DNA of 64,000 bases from DALYDK01 sp964477125 (lineage in GTDB: Bacteria > Patescibacteriota > Saccharimonadia > Saccharimonadales > CAIOMD01), in contig CAYZCZ010000002.1 in NCBI GenBank assembly GCA_964477125.1, positions 1 to 64,000 of the forward strand, read 5' to 3'. Under the pieces are notes generated by a model. It made no database searches and had not been told where the DNA came from. It saw only the letters and a program-made list of their open reading frames with translations. Positions 42,261 to 51,013 of this stretch are shown here, one piece after another (positions within the stretch are counted from its first letter, which is position 1; every line of letters starts with the position of its first letter). A program made the position numbers and the translations under genes.

Positions 42261-42266
42261 ATTATA
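42261..42266 (-). promoter_or_regulatory. -10 box of ftsE (leaderless geometry)
   Basis: TATAAT ends 8 nt before ATG 42252 on minus. Confidence 0.55.
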
Positions 42267-42326
42267 ACAAACATGCCAAGAAAGAGAGATTTATATAGTC
42301 AAAATTGATACTGACATATCGGCCAA

Positions 42327-42587
42327 TTATCCAAATACCATAAAATGAGCAGTATTTAGTTGAAATGCACTACAGTTTAATGTTGCAATATTTTTATTGT
42401 AATATTCACCTGCCAATAATTCCCTGTCTGTTTCTGTTTCTGTTTCTGTTTCTGTTTCTGTTTCTGTTTCTGTTTCTGTTTCATCTTCGTCAAGTGGTTG
42501 TTCTAACATATTTTTATAAATTTGAAGTCTTCGGACAACTTCGCCTAAGGATACTTCAGATTTTTCAGCATTGCTTAAACCTTCCAT
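42327..42587 (-). CDS. Small protein with (Glu-Thr)n repeat (86 aa)
   Basis: The reading frame begins 2 nt after the prfB stop, with AAAGG as ribosome site, so translation is coupled. The N-terminus (MEGLSNAEKSEVSLGEVVRR, then LQIYKNMLEQPL) looks like a helical protein. A run of alternating Glu and Thr follows, encoded by a hexanucleotide repeat (TTTCTG in plus orientation). The last ~35 residues are low-confidence as protein. Family not recognised. Confidence 0.45.
   Translation of the reverse strand: MEGLSNAEKSEVSLGEVVRRLQIYKNMLEQPLDEDETETETETETETETETETDRELLAGEYYNKNIATLNCSAFQLNTAHFMVFG
42431..42482. repeat. Hexanucleotide microsatellite (TTTCTG)8
   Basis: Eight uninterrupted TTTCTG units plus a partial ninth (TTTC). 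On minus they encode alternating Glu-Thr inside the 86-aa ORF. Unit changes keep the reading frame, so the length of the repeat peptide can vary without a knock-out. Confidence 0.9.
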
Positions 42588-42589
42588 AC

Positions 42590-43684
42590 TTAACCTTTCT
42601 TACTAATACTCCAAATTAAAAATGCATTTATAAAATCATTTAGGTTGCCGTCGAGCACTTCTTGCACATTGCTAGTTTCGTGCTTAGTACGTACATCTTT
42701 GACCATACTATATGGATGAAGTACATAATTACGAATTTGATTTCCCCAGGCTGCTTGTTCGTTGGGGCCTTTCAAGTCGCGAAGGCTTTCCTGATGCTGT
42801 TCAATCTGCAGTTGAGCCAAGCGAGAACGTAAAATTGTCATAGCAGTTTCTTTATTTTGTAGCTGTGACCGCTCGTTTTGTATTGCAACAGTTATAGCGG
42901 TAGGCAGGTGTGTTATACGAACTGCACTATCTGTGGTATTAACACTTTGACCTCCATGGCCACCCGCCCTATAAACATCTACTTTTAAATCTTTTTCATC
43001 GACTGTCACTTCTTCAGGTGTATCAATTTTGGGTAATACATCGACTTTAGCAAAACTCGTTTGGCGTAAATTATCGCTATTAAACGGGCTAAGCCGAACC
43101 AACCTGTGTACCCCGTGTTCGCTTTTTAGTTTGCCATAAGCCATGGGGCCGGAAATTTCGATAGTAACGCTTTTAATGCCAGCTTCTTCGCCGGCTGAAA
43201 TATCAATAATTTTAGGCTCGAAACCCTTGTTTTGCTCCACAAACCTCAAGTACATTCGCTGAAGCATTTCGGCCCAATCCTGGGCATCTGTACCACCGGC
43301 ACCGGCATAAATACTTAAAATTGCATCGTGGTCATCGTATTTACCGCTATACAAAAGCTCTTGCTTAAGACCTTGATATTCTGACTCTAGTGTTACAATA
43401 TTTTTCTGTAAATCTGTAAGAATACTGGGATCTTCCATGGCAATTAGTTCTAGGCCATCATTCACTGAAACATTTAGTTTTTGCCAGGGTTCGATACGGT
43501 TTTGTATTTTTGAAATTTCTTTGGAAACTACTTGGGCATTGGTTTGATTTTGCCAAAACTCAGGCGATTCTTGCTGCATTTGCAAAGATTTTAGTTTATT
43601 TTCTAAACCAATAATGTCAATAGAAGCTAAGTCATTTTGAAGACAATTTTGTAGTTCTTTGTACCTTGAAGCTAAATCTTCCAT
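42590..43684 (-). CDS. prfB: Peptide chain release factor 2 (RF2)
   Basis: Recognises UAA and UGA stops. The codon-recognition tripeptide SPF is present in VRLSPFNSDN, and GGQ in YRAGGHGGQSVNTTDSAVR (~residue 240). The frame is continuous from ATG 43684 and lacks the usual in-frame UGA/+1 frameshift autoregulation seen in many bacteria. 364 aa, normal. Its presence agrees with TGA being a stop in this genome. It follows the M16 gene by 17 bp. Confidence 0.95.
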   Translation of the reverse strand: MEDLASRYKELQNCLQNDLASIDIIGLENKLKSLQMQQESPEFWQNQTNAQVVSKEISKIQNRIEPWQKLNVSVNDGLELIAMEDPSILTDLQKNIVTLESEYQGLKQELLYSGKYDDHDAILSIYAGAGGTDAQDWAEMLQRMYLRFVEQNKGFEPKIIDISAGEEAGIKSVTIEISGPMAYGKLKSEHGVHRLVRLSPFNSDNLRQTSFAKVDVLPKIDTPEEVTVDEKDLKVDVYRAGGHGGQSVNTTDSAVRITHLPTAITVAIQNERSQLQNKETAMTILRSRLAQLQIEQHQESLRDLKGPNEQAAWGNQIRNYVLHPYSMVKDVRTKHETSNVQEVLDGNLNDFINAFLIWSISKKG

Positions 43685-43701
43685 GGCTTAGTAACCCACC
43701 T

Positions 43702-44991
43702 TTAGCTTTTGTAGTTTTTAGCAATAGTTTTGTATAGTTCGTCTACAGGCAAGTTTTCTTTTCCGTTAGTCATTAAACCAAGCCCCCAAGAAGGTGAAGC
43801 AAACAATTTTTCAACAATATTCTTCATGCCAGATGCTTTAACAGACATAATTTGATCTTGAACAGCAGGATATTCCTTTACAACACTACTTACGAAATAG
43901 GCATACTGATACCAATCAGCGAGCGAACTTATTGTTTGGATAGATTTTTGGAAGCTCCCCCATTCATAAGCTTTAATTCCATCAAGTTCTTCTTTGGTGA
44001 TTTTTCCATCAGCAACATTTTTAAGTTCTTTGGAAATAAGTTTAAAAAGTGGTAAGGCATTTTCTGCTTGAACCTGGCCAGCAACAACCCAAATATGATT
44101 ATTTTTTGACCTGTAATAACTACTATCTATGCCATAAACTAAGCCACGTTCCCTAGCCTTACCAAAAACTTTAGAATGAAAGGTTGTAAACAAATAATCT
44201 TGAACAGCATATAGGCTATACTTTTCTTGCCGGTTAAGTAAACGATCAAAAACTGATGCCCATCTATAATAAACGTTGTCCAAGCCAGCTAACTCTAAGG
44301 TTAGTGGCTTTTCAAGTTTTATTGCAGGTTCTGCCGGTAAGTCAATTTGGCCACTGCCTGTTGGCATATCCAAAGCTTCTAAACGTTTTATGATTGAATT
44401 TTTATGTCTAGCAAGCGGTCCAGCAATTATAAACCTCATATTACTAGTGAAATGTGTCTTTAGGTAATGGTCTTTTATATCTTGTAAGTTAATTTTACTA
44501 AGTTGCTTCATCCTAGTAGTGTAGCTTTTGGATACAAAACCCATTTTATTTTCTAACTCTAATAATAGTTCAGTATCGTGATAGTTACGGCGCATTTTTA
44601 GTTCTTCACGAACATTAGCTACCTCTGATTCAAAGTCTTTTTCTAAAAAAAGTGGCGATTCAATTGCTAAACAGAGTAAATTAAGTATTCGGTCAGTTTC
44701 AAACTCAGCACACTCGGCAATATAGCCCATATGGTAGTCGCCTGTGTATGCATTGTTATAGGCACCATGTTTGGTAAACTCTTGGCTGAATTCGCTAGCT
44801 TTTTTATATTTAGAATTAGCACCTAATGCCAAGTGTTCCATTATATGAGCGGTGTCCATTTTTCCCTCTGGCGATAAGTAGTATCCAGCCCTAAAAGCTA
44901 TATCAAAATATGTAACATTTGTAGAAGGTGCGTCTATTAGCAGACCCTCAATGCCGTTAGCAAGTTTTATTTCCTCAACCCAATGCTGCAC
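43702..44991 (-). CDS. M16-family zinc metallopeptidase
   Basis: N-terminal M16 domain with the inverted zinc motif HxxEH in DTAHIMEHLALGANS (~residue 48) and the distant Glu ligand in SEVANVREELKMRR (~127), so it looks active. A second, inactive M16-type half follows (LAGLDNVYYRWASVFDRLLN; RGLVYGIDSSYYRSKNNHIW). 429 aa. It sits between secA and prfB. Similar proteins process peptides or clear fragments; specific substrate unknown. Confidence 0.88.
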   Translation of the reverse strand: MQHWVEEIKLANGIEGLLIDAPSTNVTYFDIAFRAGYYLSPEGKMDTAHIMEHLALGANSKYKKASEFSQEFTKHGAYNNAYTGDYHMGYIAECAEFETDRILNLLCLAIESPLFLEKDFESEVANVREELKMRRNYHDTELLLELENKMGFVSKSYTTRMKQLSKINLQDIKDHYLKTHFTSNMRFIIAGPLARHKNSIIKRLEALDMPTGSGQIDLPAEPAIKLEKPLTLELAGLDNVYYRWASVFDRLLNRQEKYSLYAVQDYLFTTFHSKVFGKARERGLVYGIDSSYYRSKNNHIWVVAGQVQAENALPLFKLISKELKNVADGKITKEELDGIKAYEWGSFQKSIQTISSLADWYQYAYFVSSVVKEYPAVQDQIMSVKASGMKNIVEKLFASPSWGLGLMTNGKENLPVDELYKTIAKNYKS

Positions 44992-44997
44992 TATTAT

Positions 44998-47583
44998 TTA
45001 CCGTCTACTTTTTTTCTTATTTTGACGCTCGGCTTTGCGTGATGCTTTCTTCTTTTTGGCAGTTGTTTTTTTCTTAGTTTTTCTCACAGTAAAATCGTCT
45101 TCGTGTAGATTTTCACTCTCTGTGATAACATCGGCATTATCAACAGAATTTCTGGCAGCTTTTGTAAGCTCAGTTTCAGTCATTGCTCCTTCTTCTAATG
45201 CTTGAGCAGTTGGCATGGCATGGAAAAGATTACGAAGCACTTCACGCCTAAGAAGATGTTGCATTTCCTCAAACATTTGCTGAGATCGGCGCCTATATTC
45301 TACTAATGGATCACGCTGGCCAACACTAGTCCAGTGAATCCCTTCGCGTAAATGGTTCATATTTTCTAAATGTTGCATCCATAAGTTATCTAGTATTTGG
45401 AAGTAAATATCTCGTTCAATTAACCTCATAATCTCTGGGGTAAAGGCAGTTTCCCTAGCCTGATAAAGCTCTACGGCTTCTTGATCTAATACTTTTTCAA
45501 ACTTATCTGCAGGAGCATCAAATAATCTATCTAAAGTTGGGTCATCAAACGGAAATACTTCAGTTATAATCTTTTCATAATTCTCATCTTGTCCTGGCAA
45601 GCTAGATAGAACTTTAGATTCTTCTTTAATAAAATCTTTCATTCGGCCTTCGATATTTGCGTTTTCAAGCAAAGCACGACGGGTTTCGTAGGTAACTTTA
45701 CGATGACGGTTCATTACATCATCGTACTTAACAACATTTTTACGGGAATCGAAGTTGAAGCCTTCTACCTTCTTTTGAGCACCTTCTAGGCTTTTGCTAA
45801 CAACTCTGTTTTCGAGTGGCATGTCTTCGTCTACCTTGAGTCTGTCCATTAGGTTACGGATTCTATCGCCACCAAAAATACGCATCAAATCATCTTCGGT
45901 ACTAACATAAAATTGGGTTATGCCTGGGTCACCCTGACGTCCGGAACGACCTCTTAGCTGGTTATCTATACGGCGCGATTCATGACGCTCGGAACCCAAA
46001 ACAAACAATCCACCTAATTTCTTGGTTTCATCAGTTAATACTATGTCTGTTCCACGTCCGGCAATGTTAGTGGCGAGAGTAACTGCACCTTTTTCGCCGG
46101 CTTTAGCCACAATGGCGGCCTCTTTTTCATTATTTTTAGCATTTAAAACCTGGTGTGGAACACCAGCCTTGTTTAAAGCAGTGCCTATTTCTTCGTTATT
46201 TTCAATAGAAACTGTGCCTATTAGAACTGGTTGACCTTTTTCGTGAAGTTCCTTAACTGCCTTAACAATGGCGTTAGTTTTAGCCTCATTAGTTTTGTAA
46301 ATCCTATCTGGTAAGTCTTTACGCTGAATTTGCTGATTTGTAGGTATTTCAATAACATCTAGTTTATAGATTTGATGGAATTCTTCACTTTCGGTTAAGG
46401 CCGTACCCGTCATACCACTAAGTTTTTCGTATAACCTAAAGTAATTCTGGAAAGAAATTGTGGCCAGTGTCATAGATTCTTCCTGAACAGGGACATTTTC
46501 TTTGGCTTCAATAGCTTGATGTAAGCCTTCGTTATAGCGCCTGCCAGCAAGTAAACGACCAGTGTATTCATCTACAATAACAACTTCACCGTCATTAGTA
46601 ACCACATAGTCTTTATCGCGAATAAACAGTGTTTGGGCACGCAAAGCTTGGTCAAGGTGATATATAGACCTAACATTATCATCGGCATATAAGTTTTTAA
46701 TACCGAGTAGTTTTTCGACTTTTTCGACACCTTCATCTGTGAGTGAAACTCGTTTTTCTTTTTCATCAACAACATAATGTTCGGGCTTAAGTTTTGAAAC
46801 GATTCGATAAAATTGTGCATACGCTTGGCCACTGTTACTGCTTGGTGCACTGATAATAAGTGGCGTCCTGGCTTCATCGATAAGGATGGAGTCTACCTCA
46901 TCGACAATAGCAAAATTAAGCTCCCGTTGACGTAGTTGGTCGACTTCACGGACCATGTTATCCCTAAGGTAGTCAAATCCGTACTCGTTATTAGTACCGT
47001 AAGTTATGTCGGCACGGTAAGCTTCTTGCCTGGTGCATGGTCTTAGGTGCTTAAATCGCTTATCAAAATGATTATCGTTTAAAAATTCAGGATCATAAAT
47101 ATAACTGGCGTCCGGGATAATTACCCCTGTTGTTAGGCCTAAGAAATGGTAAACTTCAGACATCCAGCCTGCATCACGCTGAGCCAAGTAATCATTAACC
47201 GTAACTACATGCACTCCTTTGCCTGACAGAGCATTTAGATAAACAGGGGCCGTTGCAACTAAGGTCTTACCTTCACCGGTTTTCATCTCGGCCACGTTTC
47301 CTTCGTGCAATACAATGCCACCAATCAGCTGAACATCGAAATGACGTTGGCCAAGTTTTCTACTGGCTGCCTCGCGGACAACTGCAAAAGCATCTGGTAA
47401 AATTTTATCCAAAGATTCTTTTTTTAGCCTGTCTTTTAGAACATCAGTTTGTTTTGCCAGAGCAGTGTCAGACATTTTTTTGTATTTGGCCTCTAGCTTA
47501 TTTATATCGCCAACGCGTTTCTTAATACGCCGAATGGTGCCTTTTTGGTTATCACCTAAAACTTTTTTTAGAAAATTACTCAT
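44998..47583 (-). CDS. secA: Preprotein translocase ATPase SecA
   Basis: Motor of the Sec export channel. Walker A in AEMKTGEGKTLVATAPVYLN, the DEAD-type box in IVDEVDSILIDEARTPLII, preprotein cross-linking region (DRIYKTNEAKTNAIVKAVKE), GRGTDIVL motif, and LRGRSGRQGDPG. The C-terminus is Lys/Arg-rich (KKKTTAKKKKASRKAERQNK) and has no Cys-rich zinc-binding SEC-C tail. The length of 861 aa is typical. A promoter with TTGACT and AATAAT lies 50-77 bp upstream. Confidence 0.98.
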   Translation of the reverse strand: MSNFLKKVLGDNQKGTIRRIKKRVGDINKLEAKYKKMSDTALAKQTDVLKDRLKKESLDKILPDAFAVVREAASRKLGQRHFDVQLIGGIVLHEGNVAEMKTGEGKTLVATAPVYLNALSGKGVHVVTVNDYLAQRDAGWMSEVYHFLGLTTGVIIPDASYIYDPEFLNDNHFDKRFKHLRPCTRQEAYRADITYGTNNEYGFDYLRDNMVREVDQLRQRELNFAIVDEVDSILIDEARTPLIISAPSSNSGQAYAQFYRIVSKLKPEHYVVDEKEKRVSLTDEGVEKVEKLLGIKNLYADDNVRSIYHLDQALRAQTLFIRDKDYVVTNDGEVVIVDEYTGRLLAGRRYNEGLHQAIEAKENVPVQEESMTLATISFQNYFRLYEKLSGMTGTALTESEEFHQIYKLDVIEIPTNQQIQRKDLPDRIYKTNEAKTNAIVKAVKELHEKGQPVLIGTVSIENNEEIGTALNKAGVPHQVLNAKNNEKEAAIVAKAGEKGAVTLATNIAGRGTDIVLTDETKKLGGLFVLGSERHESRRIDNQLRGRSGRQGDPGITQFYVSTEDDLMRIFGGDRIRNLMDRLKVDEDMPLENRVVSKSLEGAQKKVEGFNFDSRKNVVKYDDVMNRHRKVTYETRRALLENANIEGRMKDFIKEESKVLSSLPGQDENYEKIITEVFPFDDPTLDRLFDAPADKFEKVLDQEAVELYQARETAFTPEIMRLIERDIYFQILDNLWMQHLENMNHLREGIHWTSVGQRDPLVEYRRRSQQMFEEMQHLLRREVLRNLFHAMPTAQALEEGAMTETELTKAARNSVDNADVITESENLHEDDFTVRKTKKKTTAKKKKASRKAERQNKKKSRR

Positions 47584-47632
47584 TAATTAATAGACCTTTC
47601 CCTATTTTTGAGCTTGCAACGGACTTAGCAAC

Positions 47633-47660
47633 ATTATTGCCAAGTAATAATTCAAGTCAA
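47633..47660 (-). promoter_or_regulatory. Promoter of secA
   Basis: TTGACT (47655-47660), 16-bp spacer, AATAAT (47633-47638) on minus. A second candidate, TACAAT preceded by TTTGCT at 17 bp, lies about 30-60 bp further upstream in the same hpf-secA gap. Confidence 0.45.
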
Positions 47661-47750
47661 TTTACTATGGTCTATTGTACCTCAACATATAGTCCCAGCA
47701 AAGCAAATGATTGGAGGATTATAAAGTTGAAGCTTAGCTAGCTACAAATA

Positions 47751-48125
47751 CTAGTTTTTACCAACAAGTTTACCTAAAGCTGAGCGTATTCGACGAGCAC
47801 CGTGCTTGGCTGTACTAGCGTTTTGGTCTTTGTATTTTTTCAGCTGTGCTTTAAGTTTCTCTTCGACAATATCAATGGCGGCATACATGTTCACAGTAGT
47901 TTCGGAAGCCTGAATAGTTGCATCTGGCACATATATTGTCACTTCGCAGGTAGATTCTTTTCTCGCTTTTAGTTTGGCTTCTTTTAGCTTAACTTCTGCG
48001 TGGGCACTTTTACGGGCATGCTTTGGCATATAGTCATCTAGCTTACCAATTTTCTTTTTAACATACTTATTAATCTCCTTGTCGACATCTGCATGTACAG
48101 TTGTTATTTCCAACTTGCTTATCAT
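47751..48125 (-). CDS. hpf: Ribosome hibernation factor HPF/RaiA (S30AE)
   Basis: Short S30AE-domain protein that binds the 30S decoding site under slow growth. ITTVHADVDKEINKYVKKKI, then HARKSAHAEVKLKEAKLKAR, CEVTIYVPDATIQASETTVN and MYAAIDIVEEKLKAQLKKYK. At 124 aa it lacks the C-terminal dimerisation domain of long HPF. Its ATG overlaps the serS TGA stop (ATGA), so it is coupled to serS. 167 bp separate it from secA. Confidence 0.9.
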   Translation of the reverse strand: MISKLEITTVHADVDKEINKYVKKKIGKLDDYMPKHARKSAHAEVKLKEAKLKARKESTCEVTIYVPDATIQASETTVNMYAAIDIVEEKLKAQLKKYKDQNASTAKHGARRIRSALGKLVGKN

Positions 48126-49408
48126 ATTATCTCCCTTCCATTTAAATACGGTTGTAAAACTTGTGGAATTATAACATCACCCTCCTTGGTCTGATTGTTT
48201 TCGATGATGGAAGCCATAATTCGTCCTAACGCAAATGCTGTAGCATCATTAGTATGTACCAGTTCACCTGAAGATTTTGTACCTAAACGCCGTGCCTGAT
48301 AATCTGTCATATAGTCAGCCGTATGGGTTTCACGATATTTTTGTTGGCTTGGGAACCAAACTTCAATATCTACTGCTCGGGCATCTGGTTTCCCAATATC
48401 AGCAGTACATTTCATAAGCCTTTGATATGGTAACCCTAAACTTTGCACCATGTATTCTTGAATGGCCACAAGGAGTAAGTGCTCATTTAATCCACTTTTA
48501 GCATCACTAAATACTTCCATCTCAAGCTTATCGAATTGATGCATTCTAATAATGCCTTCCATATCCTTCCCATACGTTCCTGCCTCTTGTCTAAAACTTG
48601 TAGAGTAACCTATTAGTCTAATTGGCAATTCTTCGGGACTAATGGATTCGCCAGCATACATACTGCCTAAAGTATGCTCAGCGCTACCGATTAACCATAA
48701 ATCATCTTCCGACTGAATACTATAGCGATCTTCTCGTGGCTCTAGCCTGTCCATTTGGTCGTAAATAGCACCTCGAATCATAACTGGTGGAAGTATCGGG
48801 GTGAAAGCTTTAATTGATAAATTTAAACTATTCTCGTTAGCCAGTTTATTTATAAGCTCCGCGTCAGATAAAATATCAAAAACATAATTAACAATTGCGA
48901 ACTGAAGTCTAACTAGGTTGCCTTTTATATAGGCGAACCTACTACCAGATACCTTGGAAGCGCGTTCTTTATCTATCCAGCCTTTAAATTGGGCTATTTG
49001 CCAATGATTCTTAGCTTCAAAGTCAAATACAGGTTTTTCGCCCCATGTTTTATCTATTACGTTTTCTTCTTCACTAATGCCAACTGGCACTTCTCCAAGA
49101 GGCATATTTGGAATTTTTTTATGCAAATTAAGCCATTTTTCTTCAGTGCTTCTAAGATATTCTTCCTGTGTTGCTAACTGAACTTTTAATTCTTTGCCCT
49201 CATTTATAAGCGACTCATCTGGTTTGCCACCCTTCATTTGAGAAGATATTTCATTGCGTCTTTGACGAAGTAGCTCTACTCTGCCCAACAGTTCTTTTCT
49301 GTCTGTATCCAAAGACAACAGTTCGTCTATATTAACGTCGTAACCTTTTTGCTTGGATTTTTCTTTTACAAGTTCGGGGTTGTCCCTTACAAATTGAATA
49401 TCTATCAT
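48122..49408 (-). CDS. serS: Seryl-tRNA synthetase
   Basis: Charges tRNA-Ser (and Sec). Long N-terminal coiled-coil arm (VRDNPELVKEKSKQKGYDVN; ELLGRVELLRQRRNEISSQM), then class II motifs: TPILPPVMIRGAI, LIGYSTSFRQEAGTYGKDME (motif 2) and TNDATAFALGRIMASIIENN (motif 3). 428 aa, normal. It stops at TGA. TATAAT 8 nt before ATG 49408 predicts a leaderless serS-hpf mRNA. Confidence 0.97.
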   Translation of the reverse strand: MIDIQFVRDNPELVKEKSKQKGYDVNIDELLSLDTDRKELLGRVELLRQRRNEISSQMKGGKPDESLINEGKELKVQLATQEEYLRSTEEKWLNLHKKIPNMPLGEVPVGISEEENVIDKTWGEKPVFDFEAKNHWQIAQFKGWIDKERASKVSGSRFAYIKGNLVRLQFAIVNYVFDILSDAELINKLANENSLNLSIKAFTPILPPVMIRGAIYDQMDRLEPREDRYSIQSEDDLWLIGSAEHTLGSMYAGESISPEELPIRLIGYSTSFRQEAGTYGKDMEGIIRMHQFDKLEMEVFSDAKSGLNEHLLLVAIQEYMVQSLGLPYQRLMKCTADIGKPDARAVDIEVWFPSQQKYRETHTADYMTDYQARRLGTKSSGELVHTNDATAFALGRIMASIIENNQTKEGDVIIPQVLQPYLNGREII

Positions 49409-49416
49409 ATATTTTT

Positions 49417-49422
49417 ATTATA
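49417..49422 (-). promoter_or_regulatory. -10 box of serS (leaderless geometry)
   Basis: TATAAT ends 8 nt before ATG 49408 on minus. Confidence 0.55.
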
Positions 49423-49505
49423 ACCCTATCTAAACTGTTTTTCTTGCATTTTATTTTGCAAGCAATTATGATTTCAGTATATCTAAAAAATAAAAAGGAT
49501 AAAAA

Positions 49506-50231
49506 ATGCAAAAGGGATTCGGACAAATACAGTTTCTACTGCTATTATTGCTTATCGTTGGAGGTGTGGGATATGCAGCATACAATGTTACAGAACAAAC
49601 TAAAAGATCAATTATTGAGGCGGCTAACGAAGCATCTGAAAAAGCAGCTGTTGAATACTTTAAAGATGCCCCTCGAGCAAGCCAATCAAACCAGCCCAGT
49701 TCTGTAGCACAAACCAATCAGGCAACAACATCAACTGCAAATAATACGGCTATAACTTCAAAAACTATTGTTGGCAATGCATCACCAACAGTTGCCCCCG
49801 TTCTATCTCCAAATATTCCAGTGCCAAAAACCTCAATCCAAAGTATCCAAACTTTTTTTAGTGCAATCAAAAGTGGAGACTTTGTTACAGCCAATTCCCT
49901 CATGGGCCCTAAATTAGCTACATCCATTGCTCAATTATCTGGTACTAGTGACCCTGCTAAGGCGCTAAGTACTTGCCAAACAAACCCCACCTGTAAAATG
50001 GTACTATCTTCATTTCAACCACCCAGCACTGGCTACACAACTAAGCAGTACACTGCAAAGGCTGGAAATAAGGGTGAACAAATCAGCTTTCCCCTAAGTA
50101 AATCTAACCCAACACTTGCAAAAAGTATCGGCGATTTTAATATAGATGTTTTCTCTGAAGAATATGCTGGAAATATTTGGGTCATCCAAGATGTATTTAT
50201 CAATGGGCAAGCACTGCAAAACTTCTTCTAA
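49506..50231 (+). CDS. Secreted/anchored protein with pilin-like N-terminus
   Basis: MQKGFGQIQFLLLLLLIVGG has a short basic-Gly leader directly before a hydrophobic helix, as in type IV prepilins (cleavage after Gly, Phe at +1). Position +5 is Gln, not the usual Glu. A Ser/Thr/Asn-rich linker (~residues 50-100) leads to a ~130-residue domain (KTSIQSIQTFFSAIKSGDFV; FNIDVFSEEYAGNIWVIQDV) resembling DUF4878/NTF2-like folds. Two Cys (STCQTNPTCKM) could form a disulfide. AAAGGAT precedes ATG 49506. The only plus gene between minus blocks. Confidence 0.6.
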   Translation: MQKGFGQIQFLLLLLLIVGGVGYAAYNVTEQTKRSIIEAANEASEKAAVEYFKDAPRASQSNQPSSVAQTNQATTSTANNTAITSKTIVGNASPTVAPVLSPNIPVPKTSIQSIQTFFSAIKSGDFVTANSLMGPKLATSIAQLSGTSDPAKALSTCQTNPTCKMVLSSFQPPSTGYTTKQYTAKAGNKGEQISFPLSKSNPTLAKSIGDFNIDVFSEEYAGNIWVIQDVFINGQALQNFF

Positions 50232-50233
50232 TA

Positions 50234-51004
50234 CTACTTATTCTTTAAATAATCTAATGTTAGCTCTGTGCGGGAACGGGCATACGCACAATGCTCACAT
50301 TCACCACCCATTATACTTGTACCGACTGCAGGGATAGGACCTTCCAAACAATTCTTAACATCTAAAACCGTTTTATCCACCCAATCTGTAGTGCCGTTAT
50401 GTTCAATAACTTTAGTTTTAAACTCTACTACATTATTGAAGGCTGGTTTTGATGCGTCGCCATTGGCATACACAAAATAACCTTTATCACTGACTTTATA
50501 GCCATTTTGTTTTAGTAACCATTGATAAATTTCCAATTGACGCTTATAACTAACTTGCCAATCGGCATCCAAATTTACGTCTGTTTTTTTGGATGTTGCT
50601 TTGTAGTCAACAACAATTAATTCACCATTTTGATTCACCCAAATATCATCAACAGCACCAAAAATTAATAAATTTGTTGGTTTGTGCAGTGCTTGAATGC
50701 CTACAAAATTTTCTCGCCATTTATCTAGATCTTTATTTTGATATGGGACGGCGTTAATACCGTATTCCACCATTATGGGATGTGGCTTTTGAGCTTTTCT
50801 ATAGGCATCAAATTCCTTTTTAAAAAGCTCATCAATTGCTTTATTAATTTGGAATGGAGGGCTACTAGGTCGCTTTATTTTTAGCCTTTCGCCGAGCCAA
50901 AAACACCTAGGACACTGCGTAAAAAGCTCAAGCTTACTTCGACTAAGTTTATATGTTTCTGTTTGTCCAGGGTTGTACTTTGTATCGTATTTTGTATATG
51001 CCAT
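50234..51004 (-). CDS. PD-(D/E)XK nuclease with Cas4/AddB-like four-Cys signature
   Basis: RecB-family nuclease of 256 aa. The active site is in LLIFGAVDDIWVNQNGELIV with VVDYKATSKK (~residue 125), and QLEIYQWLL is the QxxxY-type motif. Cys pairs FTQCPRCFWL (~residue 31) and GGECEHCAYAR (~240) bracket the domain, as in Fe-S cluster nucleases such as Cas4 and AddB. No CRISPR array or helicase is adjacent, so it is a stand-alone nuclease, perhaps in DNA repair. TATAAT 8 nt before ATG 51004 also overlaps the preceding stop. Confidence 0.85.
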   Translation of the reverse strand: MAYTKYDTKYNPGQTETYKLSRSKLELFTQCPRCFWLGERLKIKRPSSPPFQINKAIDELFKKEFDAYRKAQKPHPIMVEYGINAVPYQNKDLDKWRENFVGIQALHKPTNLLIFGAVDDIWVNQNGELIVVDYKATSKKTDVNLDADWQVSYKRQLEIYQWLLKQNGYKVSDKGYFVYANGDASKPAFNNVVEFKTKVIEHNGTTDWVDKTVLDVKNCLEGPIPAVGTSIMGGECEHCAYARSRTELTLDYLKNK

Positions 51005-51013
51005 TAGGATTAA

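Noticed and set aside
42431..42482. Phase-variable on/off switch
   Set aside because: The repeat unit is six bases, so changes in copy number keep the reading frame and cannot switch the gene off.
42590..43684. Programmed frameshift in prfB
   Set aside because: The frame is open from ATG to stop with all RF2 motifs; no CTTTGA-type slippery site or internal stop.
50234..51004. CRISPR-Cas locus (Cas4)
   Set aside because: No repeat-spacer array or other Cas protein in the window; the protein is only Cas4-like in its core and Cys pattern.
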